Shown: positions 31,746 to 42,161, counted from the first letter of the stretch. The stretch is DNA of 64,000 nucleotides from an uncultured Lachnospiraceae bacterium (GCA_910586015.1 CAJUGJ010000001.1:1-64000), one strand, 5' to 3'. Made by a program: numbers and translations. The notes: generated by a model from the sequence alone, not told the origin.

Positions 31746-33347
31746 ATGCCGGATAGGATAAAACAGATACCTGGTAAGTTGTTAGAAATTTGGAAAAAAT
31801 ATTCTAAAAAGCAAAGAGCAGTTATAATTAGTGTAACAGCGATCATTTTGCTGACTTTAGGAATTTTGGTTTTTATGTTAAACCGAATTTCGTATACACA
31901 ATTAGCTGTCTTTGAAGATGTTTCTACTGCAAAAGCAGTGACACAGGCATTAAAAGATGCTGGTATCCAATATCGTGTGGAGAATGATAATGTCACGGTT
32001 TTAGTAGATGCGACAAAAAAGACGGATGCAATCTTTTTAATGACAGATCCAACTGTAACCGGAACACAAGGAGTATCCGTTAGCAAACTGCTAGATGCTA
32101 TCACAGATATTAGTGCAACCAGCAGTGATAAAGAAACTATTAAAGCATTATATATGCAGGATTCTTTAGCAGAAACTATTAAAAAACAGGTTGGAATTGA
32201 TGATTGTAAAGTAAAATATTATCCAAAGGAAAATACATATTCCATTTTACAGTCACAACAGGAAGTTGGCTGTACAGTTTATCTTACAACAAATAGCCGA
32301 TTTGAAGCATCAATGGCAGAAAATATTGCAATTGCAGTTGCAGCATCTCTTGGAAATAAGACTGCTGATTCTGTTAAAGTAATTGATCAATATAACCATC
32401 TGCTCTACAATGGACCAGAAGATGAAGAAGAACAATATACAACCAAAACATTAGAATATAGACAAAAATTCATGAATTTAATGAGAGATCAGCTCTATGC
32501 ACTGGCATTAATGAATAATTTCGATGATGCAGAATTTGGATTTAATCTTTCTTTAAATTTTGATAAAGTGTATACATTAATGGAAGAATACCTTGCAGCA
32601 GAAGGACAGGAACAGGGACTTTATGCAACGTATGAAAAAACTTCCAGTGAAAATACTTCTGTGTCAGGAGATATTCCAGGAACAGATTCAAATGACGAAC
32701 CTGATTATTATATTCAAAATAATACAAGTGGAAATTCAAGTTCAGACACAGAAAAGATTTCCTATCTTCCAAGCAAAAAAACAACAGAGATGACTTCAGA
32801 ATGGGGAATGTTTAATAGACAGGAATCTAGTATGTCTGTAGTGCTACGAAGAGTAGTAGATCAGACAGAAGAAGAGTTAGAAGCAAGAGGATTGTTAGAG
32901 GGAACGACATTTGACGAATATCGATATACACACAGTGATCCTGTAGCACTTACTCTTGACGAACAGTTTATAACTGCATTTGCTAATGCAAGTGGAATTC
33001 CCGCAGAGAATATTACATTACAGGCATATGAACTTTATAACTTTATTCCAAGAGAAACAAAAGGAACAAATTGGGATCTATATTTAAAGATTTTATTATT
33101 TGCTTTAATTTTAGGTATGTTAATCTTTGTTGTATTCCGTGGCATGAAGCCGGTAGAAGTTACGGAAACAGAACCAGAATTATCAATTGAAGATATTTTA
33201 GCAACTACAACAGAGAATCAAAGCTTAGACAAAGTTGAATTTAGCGATAAATCAGAAACTAGACGAATGATAGAGGAATTTGTGGAAGAAAATCCGGAAG
33301 CAGTTGCCAATCTGTTGCGTAATTGGCTAGAGGAAGGATGGAATTAG
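31746..33347 (+). CDS. fliF: Flagellar MS-ring protein FliF
   Basis: A 533-residue protein with two membrane spans (about residues 28-47 and 441-463, LLFALILGMLIFVVFR). Between them lie the ring-building domains (LAVFEDVSTAKAVTQALKDAGI; VYLTTNSRFE region), and an acidic, Ser/Thr-rich linker around 290-350. The C-terminal tail (about 470-533) binds FliG. It nucleates basal-body assembly and houses the export gate. Confidence 0.95.
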   Translation: MPDRIKQIPGKLLEIWKKYSKKQRAVIISVTAIILLTLGILVFMLNRISYTQLAVFEDVSTAKAVTQALKDAGIQYRVENDNVTVLVDATKKTDAIFLMTDPTVTGTQGVSVSKLLDAITDISATSSDKETIKALYMQDSLAETIKKQVGIDDCKVKYYPKENTYSILQSQQEVGCTVYLTTNSRFEASMAENIAIAVAASLGNKTADSVKVIDQYNHLLYNGPEDEEEQYTTKTLEYRQKFMNLMRDQLYALALMNNFDDAEFGFNLSLNFDKVYTLMEEYLAAEGQEQGLYATYEKTSSENTSVSGDIPGTDSNDEPDYYIQNNTSGNSSSDTEKISYLPSKKTTEMTSEWGMFNRQESSMSVVLRRVVDQTEEELEARGLLEGTTFDEYRYTHSDPVALTLDEQFITAFANASGIPAENITLQAYELYNFIPRETKGTNWDLYLKILLFALILGMLIFVVFRGMKPVEVTETEPELSIEDILATTTENQSLDKVEFSDKSETRRMIEEFVEENPEAVANLLRNWLEEGWN

Positions 33348-33368
33348 TAGAAGAGAGGGGATAACTGT

Positions 33369-34385
33369 ATGGCGAAACAAGCGTCATCGGATCTAACAGG
33401 AATACAAAAAGCGGCAATTCTTTTAATAACACTTGGACCGGAGAAATCGTCACAAATTTTTAAGCATCTAAAGGAAGAAGAAATTGAAGAGCTGACTTTA
33501 GAAATTGCCAATACCAGAAGTATTTCTAATCAAACAAAGGAAACTATACTAGAAGAGTTTTATGAAGTCTGTCTTGCACAACAATATATTGCAGAGGGTG
33601 GTATTTCTTATGCAAAAGAATTGTTAGAAAAATCTCTTGGACAGGAAAAGGCAAAAGAAGTTATTGGAAAATTGACCGCATCCTTGCAAGTACGTCCATT
33701 TGAATTTATCCGCAAAACCGATGCTTCACAACTTTTAAACTTTATTCAAGACGAACATCCACAGACAATTGCTTTAATCCTTTCCTATTTGTCTTCTGGA
33801 CAGTCAGCACAGATTATTGGAGCGTTGAATCCTGAAAAGCAGGCAGATGTAGCAAAGCGTATTGCTCAGATGGATCGTACTTCGCCAGATGTCATTAAAG
33901 AGGTAGAAAAAGTATTAGAGCGTAAACTGGCATCTTTAGTAAATCAGGATTATACTATTGCTGGTGGTGTAGATGCTATTGTTGAAATTTTAAATACAGT
34001 AGATCGAAGCACAGAAAAGCATATTATGGAAGCTTTAGAAATTGATGAGCCAGAACTTGCAGATGAAATTCGTCGTAAGATGTTTGTATTTGAAGATATT
34101 ATTACTTTAGATGATAGATCAATTCAGCGTGTTCTTCGAGATGTAGAGAATAATGATCTTGCTATTGCATTAAAAAGTGCAAATGATAACGTTAAAAGTG
34201 CTATTTTCAATAACTTGTCAAAACGTTTAGCTGCAATGATTAAAGAAGATATGGAATTTATGGGTCCAGTACGTTTAAAGGATGTAGAAGAGGCACAGCA
34301 AAAGATTGTAAATGTAATACGTAAATTGGAAGATTCTGGTGAAATTGTTATATCTAGAGGTGGAGGTGACGAGATCGTTGTCTAA
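33369..34385 (+). CDS. fliG: Flagellar motor switch protein FliG
   Basis: A 338-residue C-ring protein that contacts the stator. N-terminal FliF-binding domain (IQKAAILLITLGPEKSSQIFKHL), middle armadillo domain with EHPQTIALILSYL, and C-terminal torque domain (FVFEDIITLDDRSIQRVLRDV; AIFNNLSKRLAAMIKEDMEFMGPVRLKDVEEAQQ) with the charged ridge. Its end overlaps the fliH start. Confidence 0.97.
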   Translation: MAKQASSDLTGIQKAAILLITLGPEKSSQIFKHLKEEEIEELTLEIANTRSISNQTKETILEEFYEVCLAQQYIAEGGISYAKELLEKSLGQEKAKEVIGKLTASLQVRPFEFIRKTDASQLLNFIQDEHPQTIALILSYLSSGQSAQIIGALNPEKQADVAKRIAQMDRTSPDVIKEVEKVLERKLASLVNQDYTIAGGVDAIVEILNTVDRSTEKHIMEALEIDEPELADEIRRKMFVFEDIITLDDRSIQRVLRDVENNDLAIALKSANDNVKSAIFNNLSKRLAAMIKEDMEFMGPVRLKDVEEAQQKIVNVIRKLEDSGEIVISRGGGDEIVV

Positions 34386-35292
34386 TTTAATCAAGGCATA
34401 TGCGATTCGTTATCCAGAGGAAAAACGAAAACTCGATATGAATGAAAAAGCTGAAAAAAAAATTCAGCAATACATCCAAAACCGTATGAATGTTGGACAG
34501 ACGGGAGAGTTTGTAGAAGGAATTCCAGGATTAAAGTTTATGTCAGAACAGGAACTTTCTGAAGAGGAAAAAGAAAAGTTGGGGAGTTTACCTGCTCAAC
34601 CTCCTCAGATGACTCCTGAACAAATAGAAGAACTTCTTGCAAAGGAGCGAGAAGAAAATCGTAAAAGAATTGAAGAGGATACAGAAGAGATTTTAGAAGA
34701 GGCAAGAGGACATGTTGCCCAAATGCTAAATGATGCTAAAAATAGAGCAGAGAGCATGAAAAATGATATTCTCAGACAGGCGAGAGAAGATGGTTATGAG
34801 GATGGAAAGCAACGTGGAATAAAAGAAGTAAATGCAATAAAAGAGGCACTAGAGAAGGAAAAAAGGCAACATGAAAAAGAGTATACTCAAATGGTAGAAC
34901 AATTAGAACCAAAAGTTGCTAGCCTTTTGATATCTTTAGTACAAAAACTGACAGGAGTTTTAATAGAAGAAAAACAGGAAATTATTTTACATTTAATAGA
35001 ACAGGCATTTTTAGAAACAGAAGGAAGTAAGAGCTTTTTAGTTCGAGTTTCTAAAGAGGATTATGATTTTGTATCTTCACATAAAACAGAATTGCTCTGG
35101 AAGTTAAAAGAAGGAACAGAATTAGAAATTATAAAAGACCCTGCTCTTTATAAGGGGCAGTGTATGGTAGAAACAGACAGTAAAATTATTGACAGCAGTT
35201 TAGATGTTCAGTTAAAGGGGCTAATAGCAGACTTAAAGTTACTTGCAGGGGAAAAAGAAAAATCATTCGTAATAGGGGAACAGGGGGCATGA
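34378..35292 (+). CDS. fliH: Flagellar export ATPase regulator FliH
   Basis: A 304-residue protein with a long coiled coil (about 75-185, EEL-AKEREENRKRIEEDTEEILEEA) and a C-terminal V-ATPase-E-like domain that binds FliI (from about 190, ASLLISLVQKLTGVLIEEKQEIILHLIEQAF). The best start is TTG at 34378, inside the fliG end, with GGAGGTGA 8 bases upstream; no good ATG fits. It holds FliI at the export gate. Confidence 0.88.
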   Translation: MSNLIKAYAIRYPEEKRKLDMNEKAEKKIQQYIQNRMNVGQTGEFVEGIPGLKFMSEQELSEEEKEKLGSLPAQPPQMTPEQIEELLAKEREENRKRIEEDTEEILEEARGHVAQMLNDAKNRAESMKNDILRQAREDGYEDGKQRGIKEVNAIKEALEKEKRQHEKEYTQMVEQLEPKVASLLISLVQKLTGVLIEEKQEIILHLIEQAFLETEGSKSFLVRVSKEDYDFVSSHKTELLWKLKEGTELEIIKDPALYKGQCMVETDSKIIDSSLDVQLKGLIADLKLLAGEKEKSFVIGEQGA

Positions 35293-35296
35293 GGGG

Positions 35297-36607
35297 ATGA
35301 ATAACATAGATTTTACAAAATATAATATATTGCTCACCCGTTCCTTTATCAAACGAATGGGAAAAGTGACAAAGATTGTGGGTCTTACAGTAGAATCCAT
35401 TGGTCCAGAAGCAAATTTAAATGATTTGTGTGTGATCGTTTCCCAAGATAAAAAAGTGCAGGTGGAAGCAGAGGTTATCGGATTTCGGGATGATCGGCTG
35501 CTTCTTATGCCGTATGAAGATATTACAGGAATTGGAGTTGGAAGTACAGTAGAAAATAAACATGAGCCTCTTGTAGTCAATGTAGGACCACAATTATTAG
35601 GGCAGGTATTAGATGGTTTAGGGCATCCGATGGATAAAACAACATTAGATACAAAAGAATGTTATCCTGTAGAAGCTGCTGCTCCAGAACCCATGTCAAG
35701 GGCAATTATTACAGAACCTTTAACGCTTGGAGTAAAAGCAGTAGATGGACTTTTGACCATTGGAAAAGGACAGAGAATTGGAATTTTTGCCGGAAGTGGT
35801 GTTGGAAAAAGTACCCTGCTTGGTATGTTTGCAAGAAATACAAAAGCAGATATCAATGTTATTGCTTTAATTGGAGAACGAGGAAGAGAAGTTCGAGAAT
35901 TTATTGAACGAGATCTGGGAGAAGAGGGAATTCGACGTTCTGTTTTAGTGATAGCGACTTCGGATAAACCGGCGTTAATTCGAAAAAAAGCGGCTAAGAC
36001 AGCAACCGCAATTGCAGAATATTTTAGAGATCAAGGAAAAGATGTTTTACTGATGATGGATTCCTTAACTCGTTTTTCTATGGCACAGCGTGAAATTGGA
36101 TTGGCAGGGGGAGAGCCTCCAGTTTCACGTGGATATCCGCCAAGTGTATACTCAGAAATGCCAAAATTATTAGAACGTGCAGGAAATAAAGAGAGAGGTT
36201 CAATTACTGGATTATATACTGTTTTAGTTGACGGCGATGATTTTAATGAACCAATAACAGATACTGCGAGAGGTATTTTAGATGGACATATTGTTTTATC
36301 CAGAAAATTAGCACAAAAAAATCATTACCCTGCGATTGATGTTTTAGCAAGTATTTCCCGTGTTATGAGTGCAATCGCTTCAAAAGAACATAAAAAGTTA
36401 GCGGGAACATTAAAAATGGTATTGGCAACCTATTCAGATGCAGAAGATCTAATCAATATTGGGGCATATAAATCTGGATCAAATCCAGAAATTGATTTTG
36501 CAATTTCAAAAATAAATGAAGTCAATACTTTTCTTTGTCAAGAAGTTCAGGAAAAGTTTACCTTTGAGGAAACACTTGCAAAATTAAGTGCAATCTTTGC
36601 AAAGTAG
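35297..36607 (+). CDS. fliI: Flagellum-specific ATPase FliI
   Basis: A 436-residue F1-beta-like ATPase powering export. Walker A GIFAGSGVGKSTLLGMFA near residue 165, Walker B VLLMMDSLTRFSMAQREIGLA, and the family block SRGYPPSVYSEMPKLLERAG. ATG 35297 is 4 bases after the fliH stop with GGGG upstream. It interacts with FliH and FliJ, the next gene. Confidence 0.97.
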   Translation: MNNIDFTKYNILLTRSFIKRMGKVTKIVGLTVESIGPEANLNDLCVIVSQDKKVQVEAEVIGFRDDRLLLMPYEDITGIGVGSTVENKHEPLVVNVGPQLLGQVLDGLGHPMDKTTLDTKECYPVEAAAPEPMSRAIITEPLTLGVKAVDGLLTIGKGQRIGIFAGSGVGKSTLLGMFARNTKADINVIALIGERGREVREFIERDLGEEGIRRSVLVIATSDKPALIRKKAAKTATAIAEYFRDQGKDVLLMMDSLTRFSMAQREIGLAGGEPPVSRGYPPSVYSEMPKLLERAGNKERGSITGLYTVLVDGDDFNEPITDTARGILDGHIVLSRKLAQKNHYPAIDVLASISRVMSAIASKEHKKLAGTLKMVLATYSDAEDLINIGAYKSGSNPEIDFAISKINEVNTFLCQEVQEKFTFEETLAKLSAIFAK

Positions 36608-36620
36608 AGGAGGTAAACCG

Positions 36621-37094
36621 ATGCAAAAATTTATTTATCGAATGCAGAGTATTTTAGATATTAAACAAAAGTTAGAAGAACAGGAACGAACATATTATGG
36701 AATTGCAAGAAGACATTTGACAGAAGAAGAAGAAAAGTTAGAACATCTACATCATAGAAGAGATTCTTATGAGCAACAGTTGCGGGAAGAAGTATGTAAA
36801 AAACTAGACCTTATTGAAATAAGAAAACTTTCTGATGCAGTAGAATTGATGAAAATACAGATACAGATGCAAATTATCAATGTTTCGAAAGCACAACAAG
36901 CTGTAGAACTGGCAAGAAAGCGTCTGGAATTTGCTATGATAGAACGAAAAACACAAGAAAAGTTAAAAGAAAAGGCATTTGAAACCTATTGTTTGGAATT
37001 TAATGCTGAAGAACGAAAAGAAATTGATGAGTTAGTCAGCTTTACATATGGGGAAAAAACAAAACAGCAGGAATTAGCAGTTGAGGAAAAATAA
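36621..37094 (+). CDS. fliJ: Flagellar export protein FliJ
   Basis: A 157-residue, almost entirely alpha-helical, highly charged coiled-coil protein beginning MQKFIYRMQSILDIKQKLEEQ, the usual FliJ start. It escorts chaperones and acts as the FliI central stalk. GAGGAGG is 9 bases upstream of the ATG, which fixes the start; it follows fliI after 13 bases. Sequence conservation in this family is low, so the call rests on position and structure. Confidence 0.88.
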   Translation: MQKFIYRMQSILDIKQKLEEQERTYYGIARRHLTEEEEKLEHLHHRRDSYEQQLREEVCKKLDLIEIRKLSDAVELMKIQIQMQIINVSKAQQAVELARKRLEFAMIERKTQEKLKEKAFETYCLEFNAEERKEIDELVSFTYGEKTKQQELAVEEK

Positions 37095-37110
37095 GAAAGG
37101 ACGTAAGAAA

Positions 37111-37893
37111 ATGCCAAAAAATAAGAAAAAACAAGAGGCAGGAGAAGAAAAAGGTGGCAAGCTTTTAACTTTAATTGTAATTTTAGTTATATTGCTCTTG
37201 TGGCTTGCCATTTTTGCTGTCTTAATTAAACTTGATATCGGCGGACTTGGAACAATGCTTCGTCCTTCTTTAAAGGATGTTCCACTTTTAAATACACTAC
37301 TTCCAGAAGTATCAATGGAACAACAGATTTGGGAAGAGAATTACCAGTTTTCTTCTATGGAAGATGCTATTGCTGAAGTTGAAAAGTTAAGAGCTCAATT
37401 AGAAGAAGCAAGATCGGGAACAGAAGACTATCAAAAAAAGATAGCAGAACTACAGGCAGAAGTTGATCGTTTAAAAGTATTTGAAGATGATGTATTAAAT
37501 TTTCAGGAGCGAGTGGAACGATTTGATACCATGGTAGTTTTTAATGACAGAGCACCTGATTTAGAAGAGTATGTAAAATTCTATGAAGAAATTAATCCAG
37601 ATACAGCAGAAAGACTATATCAGCTTGCAATACAAAGATTGCAGTATGATGAGGGAATACAAGAACAGGCAAATATTTTAAAGACAATGAAGCCAAGTCA
37701 GGCAGCTGCTGCCTTAGAGGAGTCTACGGCAGATATTGGATTGATTGCAGAGTGGTTATTAGCGATGAAGACATCAGAAAGTGCAGCTATTTTAAATAAA
37801 ATGGATTCTTTATTTGTTGCTAAGATTTTAAGAAAGATGGCAGATATGAACGAAGAAGCACTGGCAGATATTATGAGTCAAATTAATTATTGA
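37111..37893 (+). CDS. MotE-like flagellar chaperone (MgtE-N-like domain)
   Basis: A 260-residue protein: a lysine-rich cytoplasmic start, one membrane span (about 19-41, LLTLIVILVILLLWLAIFAVL), a coiled coil (about 85-140) and a C-terminal MgtE-intracellular-domain-like helical repeat (ANILKTMKPSQAAAALEESTADIGLIAEWLLAMKTSESAAILNKM). This matches MotE, an extracytoplasmic chaperone for stator proteins in other bacteria, and the common fliJ-fliK position. Start 37111 is chosen for AAAGGA upstream. Confidence 0.8.
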   Translation: MPKNKKKQEAGEEKGGKLLTLIVILVILLLWLAIFAVLIKLDIGGLGTMLRPSLKDVPLLNTLLPEVSMEQQIWEENYQFSSMEDAIAEVEKLRAQLEEARSGTEDYQKKIAELQAEVDRLKVFEDDVLNFQERVERFDTMVVFNDRAPDLEEYVKFYEEINPDTAERLYQLAIQRLQYDEGIQEQANILKTMKPSQAAAALEESTADIGLIAEWLLAMKTSESAAILNKMDSLFVAKILRKMADMNEEALADIMSQINY

Positions 37894-37960
37894 CAGGTAA
37901 AAATGACATAGAGCTTAAAAGGCTTTATGATAGAAAATGAATTGAAAGGAGGTATTAGAG

Positions 37961-39301
37961 ATGGCGTATAACATTATGGCAGCAGGAGCAAATACAATGC
38001 TCAAAAATTTAACAACATTAAAATCTACAATGAAATCAAATGAAAAGAATGGAAAGTCAAATCTTTCCTTTGATCAAGTTATGGATCAAAATCAGTCCGT
38101 TTCCTCTTCTCAAAAAACAGACTCAGGAAAAGATAAGTCTGTCACTACAGAGAAAGAAGCAAATCAACAAACTGTAGAAAATAAGGCTGTAGATACTAAA
38201 ACAAATACGGAAACTTCGAAAGATGCAGTTAATCAAGAAAAGGATATTTCCAGTACAGATTCTGTCGATTCCGTAGAGCAAGAATCCACAGATGTTGTCA
38301 ATGAAGCCCTTGCTAAATTAAAAAAATCTATCTGCGAAATTTTAAACATTTCAGAAGAAGAACTTGATGATATGTTACAGCAGTTAGGTTTGACAATGTT
38401 TGATTTATTACAACCTGAAAATATCCAACTTCTTGTGATGAAAAATGCTGGTACAACCGATCCTTCTGTTTTTTTGACTGATGAGACTGTAGCAGATGCC
38501 TATACTAAGATTTTAGAGGTAGTGGATACTCAAAAGGAACAACTAGAACAAGAAACTGGAATTCCTGCACAAGAACTAATTGCTGCCGCAAAAGAGAAAT
38601 TTATAACAGATACAAAGCCAGAACTAAAACCAGAAACAAAAGACACAAAAGAGAAATCAGACACAAAAGAGATTCCGGTTACAGTTGTTTCTTCAAATGA
38701 AGAAGAGAAAACGGTTTCTAATGAAGAGAATAAAAAAGAATTTACTTCACAAGATCATTCTTCTAAACAACCAGAATCTAAAACAGCAGGCGAACAGTTT
38801 TTACAAAATCTTTCTAACGCCTTTGTGAAAGAAGCTGCACCTGAGCAACAATTAGAACAAGTTACACAGATCAGAGAAATTACACAACAGATTGTAGAAC
38901 AGGTGAAAGTGGTTATTCGTCCAGAACAGACTTCTATGGAGATGCAGTTAAATCCAGAACATCTTGGAAAAGTAAACTTAAATATTACCTCTAAAAATGG
39001 AGTTATGACTGCTCAATTTCTAACACAGACACAAGTAGCAAAAGAGGCAATTGAAAGTCAAGTACAAATTTTAAGAGAAACGTTAGAACAACAGGGACTT
39101 AAAGTAGAGGCAATTGAAGTAAATGTTTCTGAATATGCGTTCCAAAAAAATGGAGAATCTGCGGAAAAAGAAAGTCAGCAGCAGGAAAAGTCTAAAAGAC
39201 GACAGATTCTTCATATAGATGATACAACAGCACAAGAAGAGCAAGAACAAATTGAGCAGGTTGTTGATTTGACAGGTTCAAATGTCAATTATACAGCATA
39301 A
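37961..39301 (+). CDS. fliK: Flagellar hook-length control protein FliK
   Basis: A 446-residue protein with a low-complexity, Thr/Lys/Glu-rich N-terminal half (hook-ruler region) and a conserved C-terminal Flg_hook domain (TSMEMQLNPEHLGKVNLNITSKNGVMTAQFLTQTQVAKEAIESQ) that switches export specificity. AAAGGAGG precedes the ATG. Linker composition varies widely in this family. It lies directly upstream of flgD and flgE, its partners in hook assembly. Confidence 0.93.
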   Translation: MAYNIMAAGANTMLKNLTTLKSTMKSNEKNGKSNLSFDQVMDQNQSVSSSQKTDSGKDKSVTTEKEANQQTVENKAVDTKTNTETSKDAVNQEKDISSTDSVDSVEQESTDVVNEALAKLKKSICEILNISEEELDDMLQQLGLTMFDLLQPENIQLLVMKNAGTTDPSVFLTDETVADAYTKILEVVDTQKEQLEQETGIPAQELIAAAKEKFITDTKPELKPETKDTKEKSDTKEIPVTVVSSNEEEKTVSNEENKKEFTSQDHSSKQPESKTAGEQFLQNLSNAFVKEAAPEQQLEQVTQIREITQQIVEQVKVVIRPEQTSMEMQLNPEHLGKVNLNITSKNGVMTAQFLTQTQVAKEAIESQVQILRETLEQQGLKVEAIEVNVSEYAFQKNGESAEKESQQQEKSKRRQILHIDDTTAQEEQEQIEQVVDLTGSNVNYTA

Positions 39302-39317
39302 CTAGAAAGGAGAACAT

Positions 39318-40106
39318 ATGGCACAGCTAATTGCACCTGTTGTAAATGGTGTATTACAACAGATAGAAAGAGAAGATCCAAATGAGCCAAAGCGTGGAAC
39401 TTCTGAACTTGGAAAAGAAGCCTTTTTACAGCTTTTAATGTGTCAGATGGAAAATCAAGATCCATTAAATCCAAGTACAGATACCGAATTTGTAGCACAG
39501 CTTGCAACGTTTTCACAGTTAGAGCAACTTCAGAATTTATATGCAGTCTCTGAAAAATCACAGGCGTTTAATTTAGTAGGAAAAAATGTTATTTTATCTT
39601 CAGAAGATTCAAATGGAAGAGAAGTAACAATAAGTGGAAAGGTAGACTTTATTTCTGTTTCTGCTAAAAATCAAATAAAACTTTCTGTTGATGGAAAGAC
39701 ATATGATTTAGAGCAGCTAAGAACTGTGATTGATGATAAATATGTTCTACAAAAAGGACTTCCAGAAATTTCAGAACAGATTCAATATACTTATGATGCT
39801 AAAAAGCCAGAAGATTTAAAATTTGAAGTGAATTTGGGAAGTGGCGATACCATAGCAGATGAAGTAACACTTTACTTAAATAACCAGATCTTAGATTCCA
39901 AATATGTTAAGATGGATGGCAATAAGGTAACGATTAATAGTGAAGCATTTGCCAATCTGCCAAACGGAGTCTATAAACCAGCAGTTATCTTTAATGATTC
40001 TTTGTATACAACTGTTTCTAATAAGGTGGTAGTCACAGTAGTCAACTCTACAGTTACAGGAGAGGAAACAGATACAGGACAAGAGGAAAACGAAACAAAA
40101 AATTAG
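39318..40106 (+). CDS. flgD: Hook capping protein FlgD
   Basis: A 262-residue hook-cap protein. The N-terminal signature LGKEAFLQLLMCQMENQDPLNPSTDTEFVAQLATFSQLEQLQNL is diagnostic; beta-rich FlgD Ig/tudor-like domains follow. It sits at the hook tip to allow FlgE polymerisation. The start has GAAAGGAG upstream and lies 16 bases after fliK. Confidence 0.95.
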   Translation: MAQLIAPVVNGVLQQIEREDPNEPKRGTSELGKEAFLQLLMCQMENQDPLNPSTDTEFVAQLATFSQLEQLQNLYAVSEKSQAFNLVGKNVILSSEDSNGREVTISGKVDFISVSAKNQIKLSVDGKTYDLEQLRTVIDDKYVLQKGLPEISEQIQYTYDAKKPEDLKFEVNLGSGDTIADEVTLYLNNQILDSKYVKMDGNKVTINSEAFANLPNGVYKPAVIFNDSLYTTVSNKVVVTVVNSTVTGEETDTGQEENETKN

Positions 40107-40166
40107 ACGAAATTGAATTCTGAAGTTTCAAGGAAGAAGCTTTAGATCAAAGAAGGGAATTGACAT

Positions 40167-40571
40167 ATGAATATTCAAAATAGCAGTTTCTCTTCGATTG
40201 AACAAATGACAGAGCGGCTGCAAAGTAATAAGCAGAGCAGGGAAGCAAAAGGGCAGACGCCAATTAAAGAACAAAAAATTTCGTTTGAACAGGTTTTTGC
40301 GTTAAAACGACAGACACAAGAAGGGAAACTAAAATTTTCTAAACATGCAAATGAGCGACTGCTTCATCGCAATATCAATCTTTCAGAGTCTCAGTTAGTA
40401 CGATTAGAAACAGGAGCACAAAAAGCTTTGGAAAAAGGAATGAAAGAATCCCTTGTTTTAGTGGATGATTTGGCATTTATTGTAAATGTCAAAAATAAAA
40501 CAGTAGTAACAGCAGTCAATGATAAAGAAGAGAGAATATTTACAAATATTGACGGGGCAGTTATTACATAA
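40167..40571 (+). CDS. Small flagellar-operon protein (TIGR02530 type)
   Basis: A 134-residue protein with the conserved block FSKHANERLLHRNINLSESQLVRLETGAQKALEKGMKESLVLVDDLAFIVNVKNKTVVTAV, typical of the 'flagellar operon protein' between flgD and flgE in Firmicutes. The function is unknown; position suggests hook assembly. AAGAAGGGAATTG precedes the ATG. Confidence 0.88.
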   Translation: MNIQNSSFSSIEQMTERLQSNKQSREAKGQTPIKEQKISFEQVFALKRQTQEGKLKFSKHANERLLHRNINLSESQLVRLETGAQKALEKGMKESLVLVDDLAFIVNVKNKTVVTAVNDKEERIFTNIDGAVIT

Positions 40572-40657
40572 CCATAATCGCCGGACCTTAAAATAGGGGG
40601 CGAAGTCGACAGAATGACAGAAGTCGACACAAGTGCAGGACAGGAGGTCATTTCATT

Positions 40658-42142
40658 ATGATGCGTTCATTGTATTCCGGTGTATCCGGACTTAGAGTTC
40701 ATCAGACAAAGATGGACGTAATTGGTAATAACATTTCTAATGTAAATACCGTTGGATTTAAAGCAAGTACAGTAACATTTTCCGATATTTTATATCAGAC
40801 AACGCAAAGTGCATCTGGACCAAACAGTGATACTGGAACAGCGGGTACTAATGCAAAACAAATTGGACTTGGATCAAATCTAGCTTCTATTACAGCAAGT
40901 ATGTCCACACCGGGAGGTTCTCAAAGAACAGATAATCCTTTTGATGTTATGATTGAAGGAGATGCCTTTTTTGTAGTAAATAATGGAAATGGAAATTATT
41001 TTACTAGAGCAGGAGCATTTACAGTAGATGCAAGAGGAACTCTTTGTACACCAACTGGAGCTACTGTTATGGGATGGCAACCGGATCCAGAAAATCCAAG
41101 TAAGTGTCTGGTAACAGATGTTTCTCCTTTACAAGTTATGTCACCAGCAAATATGTCATCACCACCAGAAGCAACGACAGATGTTACTTTGACAGGAAAT
41201 ATTGACTATAATGATACGCAGCTTACCTCAGCAGCTGGTCGTGTAGTAAATGTTAATTTTTATGATAATTTAGGACATTTATATACAGCTGGTCTAAAAT
41301 TTCAACAGGTAGGTGCAGCAACTGGTTCAGATGAAGCAGTAACGAATCAATATAGAATAACAGTGACAGATATTAAAGATGAAACAGGACAGTCTCTTTT
41401 TGTAAGAAAGAATGTAGATGAAGAAGGAAATGTTACTTATTCAACTAATGAAGCTTATGCAGGACAATTTTCATTTGGTGTTGGAGATGGTTTAAATACT
41501 TTGGAAATCGGAGATGTCAATGAACAAACAGGAGAGTTTACAATTGAACAAGAAGGTGTATTGCTCAATTTTAACGCCTCTACAGGTCGTTTTGTCAGTG
41601 TTGGTGAAGATGCGGAAGCTGGAAGTACAAAGATGACACTTGCCAGTGCTGTAACCCCGAATCCTTTTGCCAATGTAGATATTGATTTTTCTTCTCTGAC
41701 TATGTATCAAAGTAGTGGTACTACTACGATTGAACCGACCAAAGGAGATTTGGAAAGAGGTGCTGGTGCCGGAAAAGCAATGGGAGATCTGTCTGGAATC
41801 AGTATTGATACAGAAGGTAAAATTTATGGTTCTTATGATAATGGAGATCAGAAATTATTAGGTCAGATTGCAGTTGCATCTTTTGCAAATCCAGCGGGAC
41901 TTGAAGCAATCGGAAATAATATGTTTGCAGCAACACAAAACTCAGGAGAATTTGATGGAGTTGGCGAGAATATCAAGTCTTCGGGTGGTAAATTTAGTAC
42001 AGGTGTGTTAGAGATGTCGAATGTGGATTTAGCAGCACAGTTTACAGATATGATTACGACACAAAGAGGTTTTCAGGCAAATTCCAGAATTATTACAACT
42101 TCAGATACTATGTTAGAGGAATTAATTAACTTGAAGAGATAA
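40658..42142 (+). CDS. flgE: Flagellar hook protein FlgE
   Basis: A 494-residue axial protein. The N-terminus MMRSLYSGVSGLRVHQTKMDVIGNNISNVNTVGFKASTVTF and C-terminus LAAQFTDMITTQRGFQANSRIITTSDTMLEELINLKR are the classical coiled-coil ends. The variable D1/D2 middle has many Thr and Gly. AGGAGG lies about 10 bases upstream. It forms the universal joint between rod and filament. Confidence 0.96.
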   Translation: MMRSLYSGVSGLRVHQTKMDVIGNNISNVNTVGFKASTVTFSDILYQTTQSASGPNSDTGTAGTNAKQIGLGSNLASITASMSTPGGSQRTDNPFDVMIEGDAFFVVNNGNGNYFTRAGAFTVDARGTLCTPTGATVMGWQPDPENPSKCLVTDVSPLQVMSPANMSSPPEATTDVTLTGNIDYNDTQLTSAAGRVVNVNFYDNLGHLYTAGLKFQQVGAATGSDEAVTNQYRITVTDIKDETGQSLFVRKNVDEEGNVTYSTNEAYAGQFSFGVGDGLNTLEIGDVNEQTGEFTIEQEGVLLNFNASTGRFVSVGEDAEAGSTKMTLASAVTPNPFANVDIDFSSLTMYQSSGTTTIEPTKGDLERGAGAGKAMGDLSGISIDTEGKIYGSYDNGDQKLLGQIAVASFANPAGLEAIGNNMFAATQNSGEFDGVGENIKSSGGKFSTGVLEMSNVDLAAQFTDMITTQRGFQANSRIITTSDTMLEELINLKR

Positions 42143-42161
42143 GTAGTATAAATATTGAAAG

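Noticed and set aside
40602..40629. Direct repeat of GAAGTCGACA before flgE
   Set aside because: Only two 10-base copies; too short to interpret and likely incidental.
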